DNA of 64,000 bases. Origin: Chondrus crispus. Its lineage: Eukaryota > Rhodophyta > Florideophyceae > Gigartinales > Gigartinaceae. Positions 10,051-20,531 of the stretch are shown here, piece by piece; the first letter of the stretch is position 1; each line of letters begins with the position of its first letter. The position numbers were made by a program, and so were the translations under genes. The notes beneath the pieces are model-generated. The model was not told the DNA's origin, did not search any database, and saw only the letters and a list, made by a program, of their open reading frames with translations. The stretch covers positions 104,882 to 168,881 of the forward strand of contig NW_005179017.1 in NCBI RefSeq assembly GCF_000350225.1, in the 5' to 3' direction.

Positions 10051-12174
10051 CTAATACCCCACGGGGCGCCAGTCGTTGGCGCCTTCGTGTTCCTGGAGCA
10101 ATGTACAGCCCAGTTGATAGGCACTAGCATCAGTGTCGATCATGTACGGCCGACCGTACCGCGGCAATGCTAGGATCGGCGGGGAAATCATCCGCTCCTT
10201 CAACGCTTCGAACGCTTGAAGTTGCAGCTCGGTCGGGTCGTCGAAGTTGGGGTCCGCGTCCTTGCGCGTCATGTCCGTTAATGGGCGCGCAATCTTCGCG
10301 AACCCCTTCACGAAGCGGCGGTAGACGTTGCACGCTCCGAGGTACGAGCGCACTTGCGTCAACGTCCTCGGAAACGTGAACGTCTTGAAGGCGTCCGCCG
10401 CCGCTTCGGCGACGCTCAGCTTACCTGGGGAAATGACGTGCCCCAGGTAGTGCACCTTCGGTTGGAAGAAGCTACACTTCTTGAGCTTGAGGGAGATTCC
10501 GGCGCTCCTCAACAAGCTCAAGACAGTGTCGAGATGCTTCGCGTGTTCTCCGTGCGTACGGGAGAACACGATGACATCATCCAGGTAGACGAGGCATATC
10601 TGCCATCGGACGCCAGATAGGATGATGTCGAGGGCACGTTGGAAGGTGGCCGGTGCCCCTTTTAGCCTGAACGGCATACGCAAATGGCGAAACGTTCCCA
10701 TATGCGTAGTGAACGTGGTCTTGTCCCGGTCTTCCGGAGCGACGGGGATCTGCCAGTAACCGGAATTGCAGTCCAACGTCGTAAAGACAACTGCATCTCC
10801 GAGCGAATCGATGCAGTCGTCCATCCGGGGCAGCGGATACGAATCCGCTGCCGTCTTTGCGTTGAGACGCCGGTAGTCCACGCAGAACCGAAGAGAGCCG
10901 TCTTTCTTTGGTACGAGCACCACGGGGGACGCCCACTCGGTGCTCGCGGGTTCGATTACCCCTGCGTTCAACATTTTGTTGACTTCCTTGGCGACCATCT
11001 CACGCATAGCCGGCCCCTTTCGGTAGGGCATTGAACGTATCGGCTTCGTACCCGGTTCGAGGGGAATGCGGTGTTCGGTCGCTCGGATCGTTCCGAGCGC
11101 CCCGCTCCACAGACTTGAGTGCTTACGGAGCATCTCGAGCACGTGGACCCGGAACTTGTCATCATCGATGTATGACAAGTCGATTTCTTTTTCCCAATCC
11201 TCCGGCGGATTTTCGGGATCCTTTTCAGAGGCGGGTGCGGTGCCCCCTTCCGGCGGCGGGCACTTCGCCGGTCGGCCGTCCGTACCGGCTCCTCTCTTCT
11301 CAACGGTTGCCCCCTGGGCGGAGCCTGGTCGACCAGCTCCTGCCGTTCCGACTTGATCGGTCAAGTCGGTGAGGTGTAGCGCGTGCGCGATCCCCTCGGC
11401 GACGCGGCGTTCTGGCGTCAGGATCGCGAGGGGGTTGCGTTTAGCGTATCCCACAACGGTGTGCTTCGGAAGCCGCCTTTCCTGTCGCGAAAAGTTCGCG
11501 ACGATGACGTCGAAGGTCTGGTTCGGCAGGACCTCGACGTCGCCGTTCGTCAGCCTCACTCCATGTCGATGTTGGAGTGACGGCTTCGGCTCTATAAACA
11601 CGAGTCCCCTCCCCGTCGTCGTAACGCGCACACGGGCCTGCGACCTCGCGGGAATGGTAACCCAGCGGGCGATTCGGATCGCCTGCGGGGCTTCGTCGCG
11701 TGCGTCAGCCCGGCTTGTCTGACGTCCGTGCCGCCTGGTTGGGGGAGTCGGCTCCCCCTTCCCGTCGACGATGGGAACGGAGCCACCTTGGCGGAGCTCC
11801 AACCGTTGAGCTTCGATGTCGATACTTCGTACGTGTGTATCGATGAAGGCCGTACCAAGGAGGACCGGCACGGCGAGCTGGTCCGCCACGACGAACGGAA
11901 TTCGGAACGTCGTGTTCCTCAACCGCACGGCCAGGCGTACGACGGCCGAGAGCTTAAGCGGGTTGCTATTCGCGCCTGCCAATCGGGGCAGTGGCGCGTC
12001 GCGGATGACGTACCGCGACCAATCGGGAGGAAGGTCCGCCTTCCTCACCAGATTGTACCCCGAGCACGTATCAACGGCGATCGTGCGGGGCTTGAAGGCA
12101 TTTCCCTCCGTGGCTATCGAGCCGAGGACGTTGTAAATCTTCGACGTCATAAGGCAAATGACGCCGTCGACCAC
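10051..12174 (-). pseudogene. Element 1 pol, protease and reverse transcriptase
   Basis: A 707-residue frame, open from about 12174, whose start is not certain (GTG at 12174, ATG at about 12150). Near residues 30-60 lies the retropepsin-like region with 'VDTCSGYNLV'; the usual D-T/S-G triad is altered by a Cys. The RT spans about residues 380-560, with 'VVLVPKKDGSLRFCVDYRRL' and the catalytic box 'YLDDVIVFS'. RNase H begins with 'MIDTDASAYQLG'. The frame stops at TAG 10051-10053, where related gypsy elements often have Trp ('GYWS'). Gag lies upstream in the same frame, ending with TAA at 12613-12615. Confidence 0.9.
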
Positions 12175-12612
12175 CTTCGGCGTGCCCGGCTCGGCGAGAT
12201 CGTTCCGCCTGGGCCGCCGGCGCCGGTTCCGACTTCTCTTCCGCGTCCTTCGGACTTCTCTTCCGCGTCCTTCGGCCTTGGTCGCGGGGCGCCCTTCGGT
12301 CGGCCGCGTCCCAGCGACAAGTCGCGTTCGTACGCGGCTTGACCTGGGTCGGGCCGCTGGCGCGTTCGATGCGCTTCTTGTTAGGCACTTGGCTCACGGT
12401 TTCCACAGTGCCTTCCTCCATGTGCGCCGGGCTCACGGTTGCCTCAGCGTCTTCGTCCTTTCGCACCGAGCTTAGGGGTGTCTCGGTGCGCTTGTGCGGG
12501 GTTGAGGGAAATAATATCGGTAAACATTCCCCTCCCCCGCCGGGGACAAATAGGGGCGGGTCAAGGTTGGTTTGACAAGACGGTTCACGCGACCGCGCGA
12601 ACGTAACCGTCT

Positions 12613-14946
12613 TTACGGGTTTTTCGAACTACCCGAGCTGTCAGTGCTATTCGCTTGGCTATCGTTAGCTAGCGCGTCGACGGGCCCCCGGCCGCGTGGA
12701 TGGGGACGGTTTCCCCATCCCGACTGGCCATCTTCTACGAAGTAATCGGATACTTCGTGGCCTTGGATTGCAACGTCCGGCCGTTGCAATATTCGACGGG
12801 CGGAGAGAACGGGCTCCCCTCCGCCTCCTTCCGTGGGCTGGGGGTACGTTTCCCCAGCCCAGTCTTGGAGGTACATGATGGCGTTCTGTACCCCTTGGGG
12901 CAACGGGGGTCGGCCCCGGTCGCCTCGCCCATCTCGACGGGGATATCGCGTATCCATCCGACGAGGGTCACGTCGATCCCTTTGATCGGTCCCCGGGTAT
13001 CGGTACCCGCCCTCACGAGGGGCAAAGCGGACGCCCCCACTCGATCGACTCGGGTCACCTCGACGCGGGCCTCGGTCTGCCCGCGTAGACTGCTGGATGA
13101 GATTGCGCATTCCGGGGCGCGTCTCCATCTGATAGCGGTAGTTCCTGTACGCCGTGAACTGACGTTGTTCAGGAGACAGGAACGGGCACGCGTACATGGC
13201 GTGGCCATACGTCCGGCACAGCCAACAAATGTACGCGCTGCCATCGGTCGACGCGAAAGTCGCCGCGTGGCGTGCCTCCTCATCGGTGAGTCGAGGCACG
13301 TTAGGCAGCCCGCGGTCTCCTTCTCGACGGGAGATATCCAGCTCGGCCATGTTGTGGTTCGGACCACCCGTGGCCCTCGGCGTGTGTGCGAACGCCGTTG
13401 CGAAGCTTCCGGTCGAACCGGTGGAAGCTGGCGTAGGGGGTCGGCCTCCTGCCCGGTCGAAGCCTTGCGTGATGAGGACAGGGTCGGCCTGCCACTCATC
13501 TTCTCCAATGTGGAGGGCGGTCGCCGGCGAACTCGTTCCGTGCGACCTTGGAGTTCGGACTCCCTTCGCTGCCGGCTTCGGGTCCGGCAGCGGCAACCCG
13601 CGACGGGCGCGGTAGGTTGTACCCTCGGCCGTTGCGATACGGCGAATCGTTGAGAGTTCGGTCTTCTGTTGTCCGGGCAACCTTTGCATCGTCTCTGCCA
13701 CTGCGGCCCGGGTCGCAGTGGACAGCCCGCGCACGAAGTAGTGCGCGAGAGCTTGTTCTGAGAACACGGCCGTGCATCGGAACGCGGCGGATTCCAGCCG
13801 GTCTGCGAACGTGTTCTCGGTTTCGTGAGGAAGCTGTCGCGCCGACGCGACAGCATCAAACGCCTCCCCTAACACGTCGTCGGTTAGGTAGCGTTTGATA
13901 AATTGGTTGACGAGACCAGGCCAGCTCGTGTCGTCGTGCAGCTAGCCGGCGCGGAGGCCGCGCATGGTGTAACTCGTATACAACCGCTCCGCGTCCCGCT
14001 CGAGGAAGTGAGCGAAGACACGGATTGCCACACCTTCGGTCAGGTGCTGGGCATTGAAGGTTATCCGGATATCCTTCAGGAACGGGAGCAACTGGATCGC
14101 GTCCGTACCGTCGAAGCTCTTCATCGTGGGACGGAGCCCACGGCAGCGTTGGACGTACTTCGCGATCCGTCCCGCGTCACCCGAGGTAACGAGCCTCGAG
14201 GTGTTGTCCAACCGATACATGCGGTAGTTCGCGACGGCGCTGAACTCCTGTATCATGGTGTGGACGGGCTCGAGCCCGGGTTCGGCGGGTCCCAACGTTC
14301 CGAACGGCGTGACGGGCAACGTTCGGACGTCGACGGGGCCGGGATGCGCGGTAAGATCCGCTGGCTGGTAGCCGCCCCAGCGAAGATCGAAGGGGAGAAT
14401 CGGTTCCCCTGATCCGCGGGCGACTCCTCCACGGCCACGGTCGGGTTCGTCCGGTACCCGTCGGGACTGCCGCGTGCTTCCGGATGCATACGGCAGGGCT
14501 TGAGTCTCGGACGCGAAGTTCGCGTCCGCTGTCGGCTTGATGTCCTCCGCCCTCCGACTGGTGACGGCTCCAGTCGGGGGCCACTCCTGCGCTCCGGATG
14601 CGCCCAGAGGAACAGTGGCACCGGGCCCACTCGAGGGGGCTCTGGGCGGCCTCTCGGCCGAGGTCTGTTCCATCTCACGGGCACGGCGGCGCGTTGAGTT
14701 GAGCTCCGCCGCCATGTGCGCGAACGCTCCCATCTGTTCGGCTGATGGGAAGGGTTGCGTGTCGCGTCGGACCCCGGAGTTTGCACTCGCGGGTCGACCC
14801 GCAACGTCCATGGCGGGGGAATCGATGCGCGCCTCTTCGACCAGTACCAAACGGGACTGTAGCTGGTCGACGAGAGCGCGCAGGTTCTCCAAGGACTGAG
14901 TTACGCGCTCAAACCTTCCTTCGCGGAGGGAGCGCAACTCATCCAT
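12613..14946 (-). pseudogene. Element 1 gag, with one in-frame amber codon
   Basis: The reading frame runs 14946 to 12613, broken only by TAG at 13942-13944. The N-terminal half is hydrophilic and may be coiled (Leu/Arg/Gln heptads in residues 1-40). The capsid-like core straddles the amber codon: 'TEGVAIRVFAHFL' before, and 'WPGLVNQFIKRYLTDDVLG' with 'RQLPHETENTFADRL' after. The nucleocapsid knuckle is 'CWLCRTYGHAMYAC' (C-x2-C-x4-H-x4-C), near residue 215 of the second half. The C-terminus is Arg/Gly/Pro rich. The matching gag of element 2 shows the same order. The amber codon is either a mutation or a readthrough site; the sequence cannot decide. Confidence 0.88.
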
Positions 14947-15237
14947 ACAGCGGGCGTAGACGCTGTCGGAGACGTCGATACGGAGGGATGTTCGGACATC
15001 TTCGATCTACTCTGCGATGCGATCGTACATCGCGCGAGCGCGTCCTTCGGAGAAGTCGGGCGACGGTTCGCGGTCTCGGGGACCAGCGTCGCCGTCGCCG
15101 ACTCGGACGCGGAGCGCGGCCTCTCGCACATCGGCGGGCTCCGAGCGAATCGAGGTGGGATATTCGCCACTCATCTCGACACGTACGGACGCGGAGGTAA
15201 ACGATAGTCTTCTCGGTTCGATCGTGAGAGTCTTCTA

Positions 15238-15250
15238 GGTCGGGAGACCA
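15238..15250 (-). other. Element 1 primer-binding site
   Basis: On the minus strand TGGTCTCCCGACC follows the 5' LTR by one base. Its complement GGTCGGGAGACCA ends in CCA as a tRNA does. The last ten bases match the 3' end of eukaryotic tRNA-Tyr of the yeast type as I recall it. Element 2 has the identical 13-mer. Confidence 0.8.
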
Positions 15251-15251
15251 C

Positions 15252-15851
15252 TGTAGTATAATCACCCCCAACGACGAGGGGGGTGAGTACTGACAGTTCG
15301 GAAAGACCCCGATCGGCGGGAAGACAGAAGCACGGCCCACCCACGGTACCGAGCACGGGCTCGAGGTAGCGGTGGTAGAGCGGGATCGGTGAGGACGCGC
15401 GCACGCGCGAGCGGTTCTACGCCTCGACGCCCCGGAGCAGTACTGGGTGACGATCCAGTACCGACGGGCGGAGGCGGAGCCGGCTCGTGGGCGTGCTACG
15501 CGCGTCCTCAACCCGCGCGCGGTGCTACTCCTAGGTAAAACGGACGGAAGTACCTAAAAGTAAGCGGGCGGACCAAGGTGGAGGATCCTTGACAAGTCCG
15601 TGCTTGTCGTCCTCCACCGCCGGCGGTCCGCTCATATTTAATGTACATTGTAGCCTATCATAACTCTACAGTAGTGCCGGTCGACCGACACTGTAACGCT
15701 GTCAGCCGTCGGGGCTGACAGTCCACGTGTAGTACGCGTCCCGTACACGTGGAGGACATGTGTGTGCGCGCGTAGCTGTAAGGCTCGTGCCTTACTGTCG
15801 CTGATCTAATCCTAATCTAATTTCCGAACTTCCGTTTGGGGTTATACCACA
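15252..15851 (-). repeat. Element 1 5' LTR (right)
   Basis: 600 bp, the partner of the LTR at 2697-3296, with differences I count at about five positions. It ends TTATACCACA, followed by TAGAC (15852-15856), the second half of the target duplication. The stem-loop at 15577-15618 is retained. Confidence 0.95.
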
Positions 15852-15856
15852 TAGAC

Positions 15857-16990
15857 GAAGGGCTTGCTTTGTAGGTATCTGACTGTGCAAGCAAGAGTGT
15901 TGCTCTTTCAGATCTTGCTATCAAGGAAAAAGCAAATCGGATATTAGGCGAGGTTAACAACGAGCTCGAAGACAGTGAAAAGATTGATATGAAGTTCAGC
16001 AACGGCTGGTTGTACAAATTCAAACAAAGCCACGGACTTCGACGCATTAAAATACACGGCGAAAGTGCCTCTGCCGAAACTTTTGTGGCGACGGAAGTAC
16101 TGCCAGCTCTCAGGGAAAAAATCCGCACATATGCGCATGAAGATATATACAACGCTGACGAGTTCGGACTTCAGTACTGTCTTGCGCCTGATAGCACAAT
16201 TGCCGCACAGCAGGTAAGCGGAACTAAAAAAGATAAAGCACGCATTACATGTCTTGCGTGCTGCAATGAAACTGGTACGGACAAACTTCCGTTGCGAATC
16301 ATTGGGCGGGCAGAAAAACCAAGGGCATTTAGAAGAAAGAGCGGAGTAGAATTGGGATTTGACTACAGGTGGAACGCAAAGGCATGGATGGCAAATATAC
16401 TTTTTAATGAATGGTTAGAGCGTTTTAACACTCATGTGCGACTTCGTGGGAGGACAGTAGTTCTTTTGTTGGACAATTGCTCTGCCCATGGAAAAGATCA
16501 CGAAGTTGCCGCTTTAAACCTTTCGAACACGCGCGTTATATTTTTGCCTCCGAACACGACATCTTTGATCCAACCGTGTGAATAGGGGTATTATTGCTGC
16601 CGTCAAATGTCGGTATCGCCGCTTGCAAATTCCAAAGGCTTTGGATTACATTGATATCGGTGAAAGGAACATTTACAAGGTCGATGTTTTGCAAGCAATG
16701 AGATGGATTCAGAAATGCTGGAATGAACTTCCTGCCGAAGCAATTTATAATTGCTGGCGTCACACTAAACTGGTTGATGGAGATATAGACAGTGTTGCAG
16801 TGGAGGGGGTTAAAAATGAGTTGACGTCATTGCGAGATGACATATCAGATGTGGTACGCACAGTAGATCGTCGGATGCTTCTTGAAACATTTCTTAACAA
16901 TCCCTCAGAGAACAGTGCAACGGCGGAGGTCACAGATGATGAAATCATTAGGTTTGTTCTTAATGGAATGAGAGATACAGGCGAGAATGG
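15857..16990 (+). pseudogene. Tigger-like transposase, 3' fragment (DDE core)
   Basis: The frame resumes in phase after the target duplication. It meets TAG near 15872, where the family motif expects Trp before 'VSDC'. The Tc5/CENP-B-type second DNA-binding region follows ('FSNGWLYKFKQSHGLRRIK', 'GESASAETF'). The catalytic core contains 'YNADEFGLQY' (first Asp), 'LLLDNCSAH' (second Asp) and 'FLPPNTTSLIQPCE'. At about 16580 a one-base shift falls exactly at the third acidic catalytic codon. The protein then continues in another frame as 'GIIAAVKCRYRR' to about 16990. This is a typical Tigger transposase end. The gene is non-functional. Confidence 0.9.
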
Positions 16991-17004
16991 GGGGTTATAC
17001 TGTA

Positions 17005-17350
17005 GTAGTACGCTGAGAAGTACTAGTAGTACGCTGAGCAGTACTGTACTGCAGTAGTACGCTGAGTAGTACGCTGAGCAGTACTACTGCAGTGAAGTAC
17101 TAGTAGTACGCGGAGCAGTACTACTGCAGTACAGTACTAGTAGTACGCTGAGCAGTACAGTACAGCAGTACGGTACTGCTGCAGTACGGTACTACTGCAG
17201 TACGGTAGTATTGCAGTAGTCTTAGGCACTACTGCAGCAGTCTTGCTGAGCATTACTACAGCAGTACAGTACTGCTGCAGTACAGTACTGCTGCAGTAGT
17301 CTTGCTAAGCAGTACTACTACTGCTCAGCACTACTGCTCAGCAGTACTAC
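17005..17350. repeat. GTACGCTGAGCAGTA array, right side
   Basis: The array that hosts the Tigger-like element continues here, with many AGTACGCTGAG and CAGTACTACTGCAGTAC-type palindromes. It is longer than the left part. Confidence 0.9.
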
Positions 17351-17620
17351 TGTTGAGCGCCGCGTCCTTACGATGCGATCAGAAAACAATACACAATCAG
17401 CCATTACTACAGTAGATGGCATGACCGCTACCATCGCTAGAACAATGGTACTGCTCAGCGCCGCGTCCTTAGGACGCGATCTGCGGGCATTACAGTGTCA
17501 GACATCGGCACAGCTACAGCTGCAGACGGCTTAACCGCTACCATCATTAGAACAATGGTGCTGCTCAGCGCCGCGTCCTTAGGACGCGATCAGAAAACAT
17601 TACACAATCAGCCATTACTA
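17351..17620. repeat. Double-hairpin satellite, third block
   Basis: Two to three units with the palindrome GCGTCCTTAGGACGC and the ACCATC..AACAATGGT arms, as at 835-1175. The first unit has a mutated palindrome (TCCTTACGATGC). Confidence 0.85.
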
Positions 17621-17938
17621 CAGTATGTGGTGAAATCTCGAGGACGAGGAGGAAGGGTAGTCTTCCAGTATGTGTAACGGTATTTAGAAGGATAGAGATC
17701 TCGCGCAGAAGCGCGGGCCATCTCGTGTACGAACGCAGTAGCAAATTCTTGCCAATGAAACGTGAATACTCGCAGTTGGTCGTTTTATTGTCCGTGTTCG
17801 TCTTTCTTTCCCTCGCTCTACGAAGCACAAGATACATATAACTATCAGTAAAGGGAAGGAGTCGTTTCGGGTTTGTTGCCAAAGCAATCTGGAGAATTGC
17901 GTCCACTCCCATTATTTCTGCCATGCCGTAGCAGGGGG
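17600..17938. repeat. Right copy of the duplicated core segment
   Basis: The counterpart of 1200-1525: same order and nearly the same sequence, followed by a much longer 76 bp array. Confidence 0.85.
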
Positions 17939-18740
17939 TGCCCTGCAGAACGGGTTTTCCAGGAATTTTGCAGAACAGGAGGGGAATCGTGGCCTGCGGT
18001 TGTGCTTTGGCGGGTGCCCTGCAGAACGGGTTTTCGAGGAATTTTGTCAGACAGAAGGGAAATCGTGGCGTGCGGTTGTGTTTTGGGGGGTGCCCTGCAG
18101 AACGGTTTTTCGAGGAATTTTGTCAGACAGAAGGAAAATCGTGGCGTGCGGTTGTGTCTTGGAGGGTGCCCTGCAGAACGGTTCTGCGAGGATTTTTCCC
18201 GGACAGAAGGGAAATCGTGCCCTGCGGTTGTGTTTTGGGGGGTGCCCTGCAGAACGGTTTTTCGAGAAATTTTGTCAGACAGAAGGAAAATCGTGGCGTG
18301 CGGTTGTGTTTTGGAGGGTGCCCTGCAGAACGGTTCTGCGAGGATTTTTGCCGGACAGAAGGGAAATCGTGCCCTGCGGTTGTGTTTTGGGGGGTGCCCT
18401 GCAGAACGGGTTTTCGAGGAATTTTATAAAACAGGAGGGGAATTCGTGGCGTGGGGTTGTTGTTTGGGGGGGTGCCTTGCAGAACGGTTTTTCGAGGAAT
18501 TTTGTCAGACAGAAGAGAAATCGGGGCGTGCGGTTGTGTTTTGGGGGGTGCCCTGCAGAATGGTTCTGCGAGGATTTTTGCGGTACAGAAGGGAAATCGT
18601 GGCGGGCGGTTGTGTTTTGGGGGGTGCCCTGCAAAACGGTTCTGCAAGGAATTTTACTAAACCGGAGGGAAACCGTGCCGTGCGGTTGTGTTTTGAGGGG
18701 TGCTCTGCAGAATGGTTTTTCTGGAGAGGCATATTTTAAA
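17939..18740. repeat. 76 bp satellite, about ten copies
   Basis: The anchor TGCCCTGCAGAACGG recurs at 17939, 18015, 18091, 18167, 18243, 18319, 18395 and onward, a spacing of 76. Because 76 is not a multiple of three, each forward frame rotates through the three translations and repeats every 228 bases. Units lack stops in almost every frame, so long frames appear on both strands (for example 17873-18739 plus and 18275-18811 minus). They look like a by-product of the repeat, not genes. Confidence 0.9.
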
Positions 18741-19146
18741 ATGAGGTGTATTGGGGCAACTGCGGCGGTATTAGTTTGATGGTAGTGTTTGACTGATGAA
18801 ATGGTGTGCAAAAGGGAAGGGGATGCACTATTGAATGAGTGCGCATGGGTAAGTACGTAGTAATGAAAAGGTGTGAAAACAGAAGCGTTTAGCGGGTTGG
18901 AACAGAAGGGTTGGTCAGTTGAACAGAAGGGTTAGAAAATTGAAATTAAAAATATTTCTCGTGCGCCTGCGTTGGGGGGTGCCAAAAAATCAAAAATACT
19001 TTTGTCAGTATTGTAAATTTGTTGTGTGTGCGGGGAGTGGGTGGGTGCGTCAGAGAGGGCGCATGGGGGGGGGGGTCGACGTGATAATGTGCGAAAAACG
19101 GTTCTGCCGACGGGAATATTTGGAAGCAAAAATCGAGCGTGGCGGG
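18741..19146. other. Unassigned AT-rich spacer
   Basis: Contains two short GAACAGAAGGGTT repeats near 18905 and 18925 and a G-run near 19065. No gene is supported. Confidence 0.5.
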
Positions 19147-19426
19147 TGTAGCATAAACACCCCCAGACAACTGGAGGTGTATGCGCAGTTCGACCTGTCG
19201 ACCCCGGATCGGAGAAGGGGTGAAGCAGGCCAACTAACTACGGAACCGGGCTCGGGCCCGGGTAGCGGTGGTAGAGCGAGAGCGAGCAGGGCGCGCACGC
19301 ACGAGCGGATCGACGCCTCGACGCCCCGGAGCAGCACTGGGTGACGTACCAGTGCTGACGGACGGAGGCGGTTCCGTGCTCGCTCGCGTGCTGCGCGTCC
19401 ACTCCGGCTCGGCTCCGACTAAACGC
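19147..19426 (-). repeat. Family-1 LTR fragment, cut by element 2
   Basis: Starts TGTAGCATAAACACCCCC and tracks the element 1 LTR: a tract like GGTAGCGGTGGTAGAGCG, a variant of CGCCTCGACGCCCCGGAGCA, and a tract near GACGGACGGAGGCGG. After 280 bp it ends where the element 2 LTR begins. Its missing half is not found in the window. Confidence 0.85.
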
Positions 19427-19611
19427 TGTAGTGCAATAAGCGGCTGCACAGGGGGCTGAAAAGAAATGGAAATGATGGGGTATGACAAGCAAAAGTGGAA
19501 ATTATTTCACTTTATTATTTTAACTATTAATTTTAATTAGTTGCATATTAGTTATTTAACATTAGATTAGATCTAGGATCTAGCGCCGAGAGCTACTGTG
19601 GCGGCTCCGGC

Positions 19612-19626
19612 GGGGCGATATATACC
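19612..19626 (+). promoter_or_regulatory. Probable TATA element of the element 2 LTR
   Basis: GGCGATATATACC follows a GC-rich stretch. Element 3's LTR has CTATATAAC at the corresponding position. The match across two LTRs supports a core promoter; no start site can be seen. Confidence 0.5.
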
Positions 19627-19916
19627 TTAGCCCTGTGACCACCAAGTCAGTAAAGGTAACCCGAGTTGCCAGAGTTGAATGTCGCCTTGGTCGAAGTCCG
19701 TCTCTACCAAGACGCTCCCTTTCACCTGAGCCTACGGCATCCTTCAGCGCTCGGGGGTCCCCTTCCTTTTTCCTTTATTTCCCAATCGAACCCGAGTTGC
19801 CAGAGTTGAATATCGCCTTGGTCGAAGTCCGTCTTTCCCAAGACGCTCCCTTTTTATCACAGATTACGTTATCCTTTGCGCTGGGGGGTTCCCTTTTCCT
19901 TTTCCTTTATTTCATC

Positions 19917-20223
19917 TATCTTTTTCTTTTTCTTTTTCTTTTTCTTTTTCTTTTTCTTTTTCTTTTTCTTTTTCTTTTTCTTTTTCTTTTTCTTTTTCTT
20001 TTTCTTTTTCTTTTTCTTTTTCTTTTTCTTTTTCTTTTTCTTTTTCTTTTTCTTTTTCTTTTTCTTTTTCTTTTTCTTTTTCTTTTTCTTTTTCTTTTTC
20101 TTTTTCTTTTTCTTTTTCTTTTTCTTTTTCTTTTTCTTTTTCTTTTTCTTTTTCTTTTTCTTTTTCTTTTTCTTTTTCTATTTCTTTTTCTTTTTCTATT
20201 TCTATTTCTATTTCTATTTCTAT
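19917..20223. repeat. (TTTTTC)n microsatellite inside the LTR
   Basis: About fifty hexamers, with a few TTTCTA variants at the right end. Frames of repeated Phe/Leu or Lys/Glu through it are artefacts. Confidence 0.98.
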
Positions 20224-20310
20224 TCCATTATCTTGTGTTGGTTCCACAGTGCCTGATTGCGATCCGCATTGTGACGACTGAAGTCATCAGGCTCTTGTGT
20301 TGGTTCTTTT

Positions 20311-20531
20311 NNNNNNNNNNNNNNNNNNNNNNNNNNNNNNNNNNNNNNNNNNNNNNNNNNNNNNNNNNNNNNNNNNNNNNNNNNNNNNNNNNNNNNNNNN
20401 NNNNNNNNNNNNNNNNNNNNNNNNNNNNNNNNNNNNNNNNNNNNNNNNNNNNNNNNNNNNNNNNNNNNNNNNNNNNNNNNNNNNNNNNNNNNNNNNNNNN
20501 NNNNNNNNNNNNNNNNNNNNNNNNNNNNNNN
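20311..20531. other. Assembly gap (221 unknown bases)
   Basis: A run of N inside the LTR. TCTTGTGTTGGTTC occurs both at about 20231 and at about 20293 next to the gap, so the assembler probably failed at a local repeat. Confidence 1.

Larger units (their letters stand above)
2697..15851 (-). mobile_element. Element 1: full-length Ty3/gypsy chromovirus, 13,155 bp
   Basis: Two 600 bp LTRs bound the element, with a perfect 5 bp target duplication outside. In its own (minus) orientation it reads: 5' LTR, primer-binding site, gag with CCHC knuckle, protease, reverse transcriptase, RNase H, integrase, chromodomain, about 4.6 kb of extra DNA, polypurine tract, 3' LTR. The extra DNA contains a hairpin array and a long antisense ORF. 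Comparing the LTRs by eye gives about 5 substitutions in 600 bases, so the insertion is young. Gag and pol nevertheless contain in-frame stops, so this copy probably moved with help from another element. Confidence 0.95.
2021..17002 (+). mobile_element. pogo/Tigger-like DNA transposon, split by a nested retrotransposon
   Basis: The ends are exact 12 bp inverted repeats, CAGTATAACCCC at 2021-2032 and GGGGTTATACTG at 16991-17002. Each is flanked by TA (2019-2020 and 17003-17004), the target duplication expected for Tc1/mariner/pogo elements. Without the nested 13.16 kb retrotransposon and its duplicated 5 bp, the element is about 1.82 kb. Its single plus-strand gene has a CENP-B/psq-type DNA-binding region and a DDE catalytic core, consistent with Tigger transposases. 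The element is dead: the gene is interrupted by the retrotransposon, a nonsense codon and a frameshift. Confidence 0.92.

Noticed and set aside
300..18740. CRISPR array
   Set aside because: Tandem units have no unique spacers and the DNA is eukaryotic.
17873..18811. Frames of 160-290 codons on both strands
   Set aside because: They arise from the 76 bp satellite; the same peptide rotates through all frames.
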